In this document: positions 6,198 through 6,478 of the stretch, piece after piece
How positions within the stretch are numbered: position 1 is the first letter of the stretch
How the letters are laid out: every line of letters starts with the position of its first letter
From: Phycisphaerales bacterium
Lineage (GTDB): Bacteria; Planctomycetota; Phycisphaerae; Phycisphaerales; UBA1924
Length of the DNA: 6,478 nt
Assembly: GCA_016763115.1 (NCBI GenBank)
Contig: JAESUL010000045.1
Coordinates: forward strand, 1-6,478
Reading direction: 5' to 3'
Notes under the pieces: generated by a model
Databases searched by the model: none
The model's input: the letters and a program-made list of their open reading frames with translations, nothing else
Told to the model about the DNA's origin: nothing
Translations under genes and position numbers: made by a program

Positions 6198-6478
6198 ATG
6201 ACCCAGATTTTCCCAGATCCGTCGCCGACCCTTGGCTCCGCCGGAGGCACCATGCGCGGGCTCATCAAGCACCACGCCGGCACAGGGCTCGCTTTTTCGG
6301 ACGACCGCCCCATCCCGACCCCCGGACCACGCGAGGTCCGCATCAAGGTCAAAAAAGTTGGAATCTGTGGCACCGATCGGCATATCTGGGAATGGGACCA
6401 ATGGTCCGCCGGGCGGGTCCCCGTCGGGATCATCACCGGGCACGAGTTCGTCGGGCACATCGACACCGTCGGGTCGGC
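6198..6478 (+). CDS. tdh: L-threonine 3-dehydrogenase, N-terminal fragment (cut by window edge)
   Basis: The N-terminal 93 codons of a zinc-dependent medium-chain alcohol dehydrogenase, recognisable as L-threonine 3-dehydrogenase, which oxidises L-threonine to 2-amino-3-oxobutanoate with NAD+. Cys57 in GICGTDRHIWEWDQWS and His82-Glu83 in GHEFVG are the catalytic-zinc ligands; Thr59 and His62 occupy the family's proton-relay positions. The CGTD-HI-WD-WS string and the P-GHE-VG spacing match E. coli Tdh closely. Two starts are possible: ATG 6198 with AGGAG five bases upstream (chosen), giving an 18-residue extension, or ATG 6252 with GGAGG four bases upstream, which gives the usual family start just before the first strand. 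It is transcribed away from gspF. The stop lies beyond the right edge, so the nucleotide-binding Rossmann domain is not visible. Confidence 0.88.
   Translation, partial: MTQIFPDPSPTLGSAGGTMRGLIKHHAGTGLAFSDDRPIPTPGPREVRIKVKKVGICGTDRHIWEWDQWSAGRVPVGIITGHEFVGHIDTVGS

Overview
The window is about 6.5 kb of moderately GC-rich, densely coding DNA. Nearly all of it is one minus-strand operon for a type II secretion / type IV pilus-like apparatus. One divergent plus-strand gene, cut by the right edge, is an L-threonine 3-dehydrogenase (tdh). The pseudopilins are long, divergent and carry low-complexity tails, and the operon starts with gspF without gspD/gspE beside it. Together with the base composition this suggests an environmental Gram-negative bacterium, possibly a planctomycete of the Phycisphaerae type. 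That placement is inference from style, since there is no rRNA or marker gene here.

Layout, in transcription order on the minus strand from right to left: gspF-like inner-membrane platform protein (6014-4812); a 73-nt gap with a hairpin; gspG-like major pseudopilin (4738-4322); gspI-like minor pseudopilin (4318-3740); gspJ-like minor pseudopilin with a Gly/Asn-rich tail (3743-2637); gspK-like tip pseudopilin (2637-1756); a bitopic GspC/PilP-like protein (1700-915); and a GspL/PilM-like actin-fold protein (833 to beyond the left edge). From G to K the genes are 3 nt apart or overlap by 1-4 nt, which indicates translational coupling. Strong Shine-Dalgarno sequences precede gspG, gspJ and the GspC/PilP-like gene.

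How they work together (established for the families): GspF anchors the assembly ATPase at the inner membrane. GspG polymerises into a periplasmic pseudopilus. I, J and K form the tip complex that primes it. GspL/PilM and GspC/PilP-type proteins link the platform to the cytoplasmic ATPase and the outer-membrane secretin. No secretin (GspD), ATPase (GspE), prepilin peptidase (GspO), GspH or GspM is visible here, so those functions must lie outside the window.

On the right, a 183-bp divergent intergenic region (6015-6197) separates gspF from tdh and holds weak promoter candidates and a small tandem repeat. I found no RNA gene, CRISPR, mobile element or clear sign of an unknown system. The interest lies in the divergent, rearranged secretion operon.
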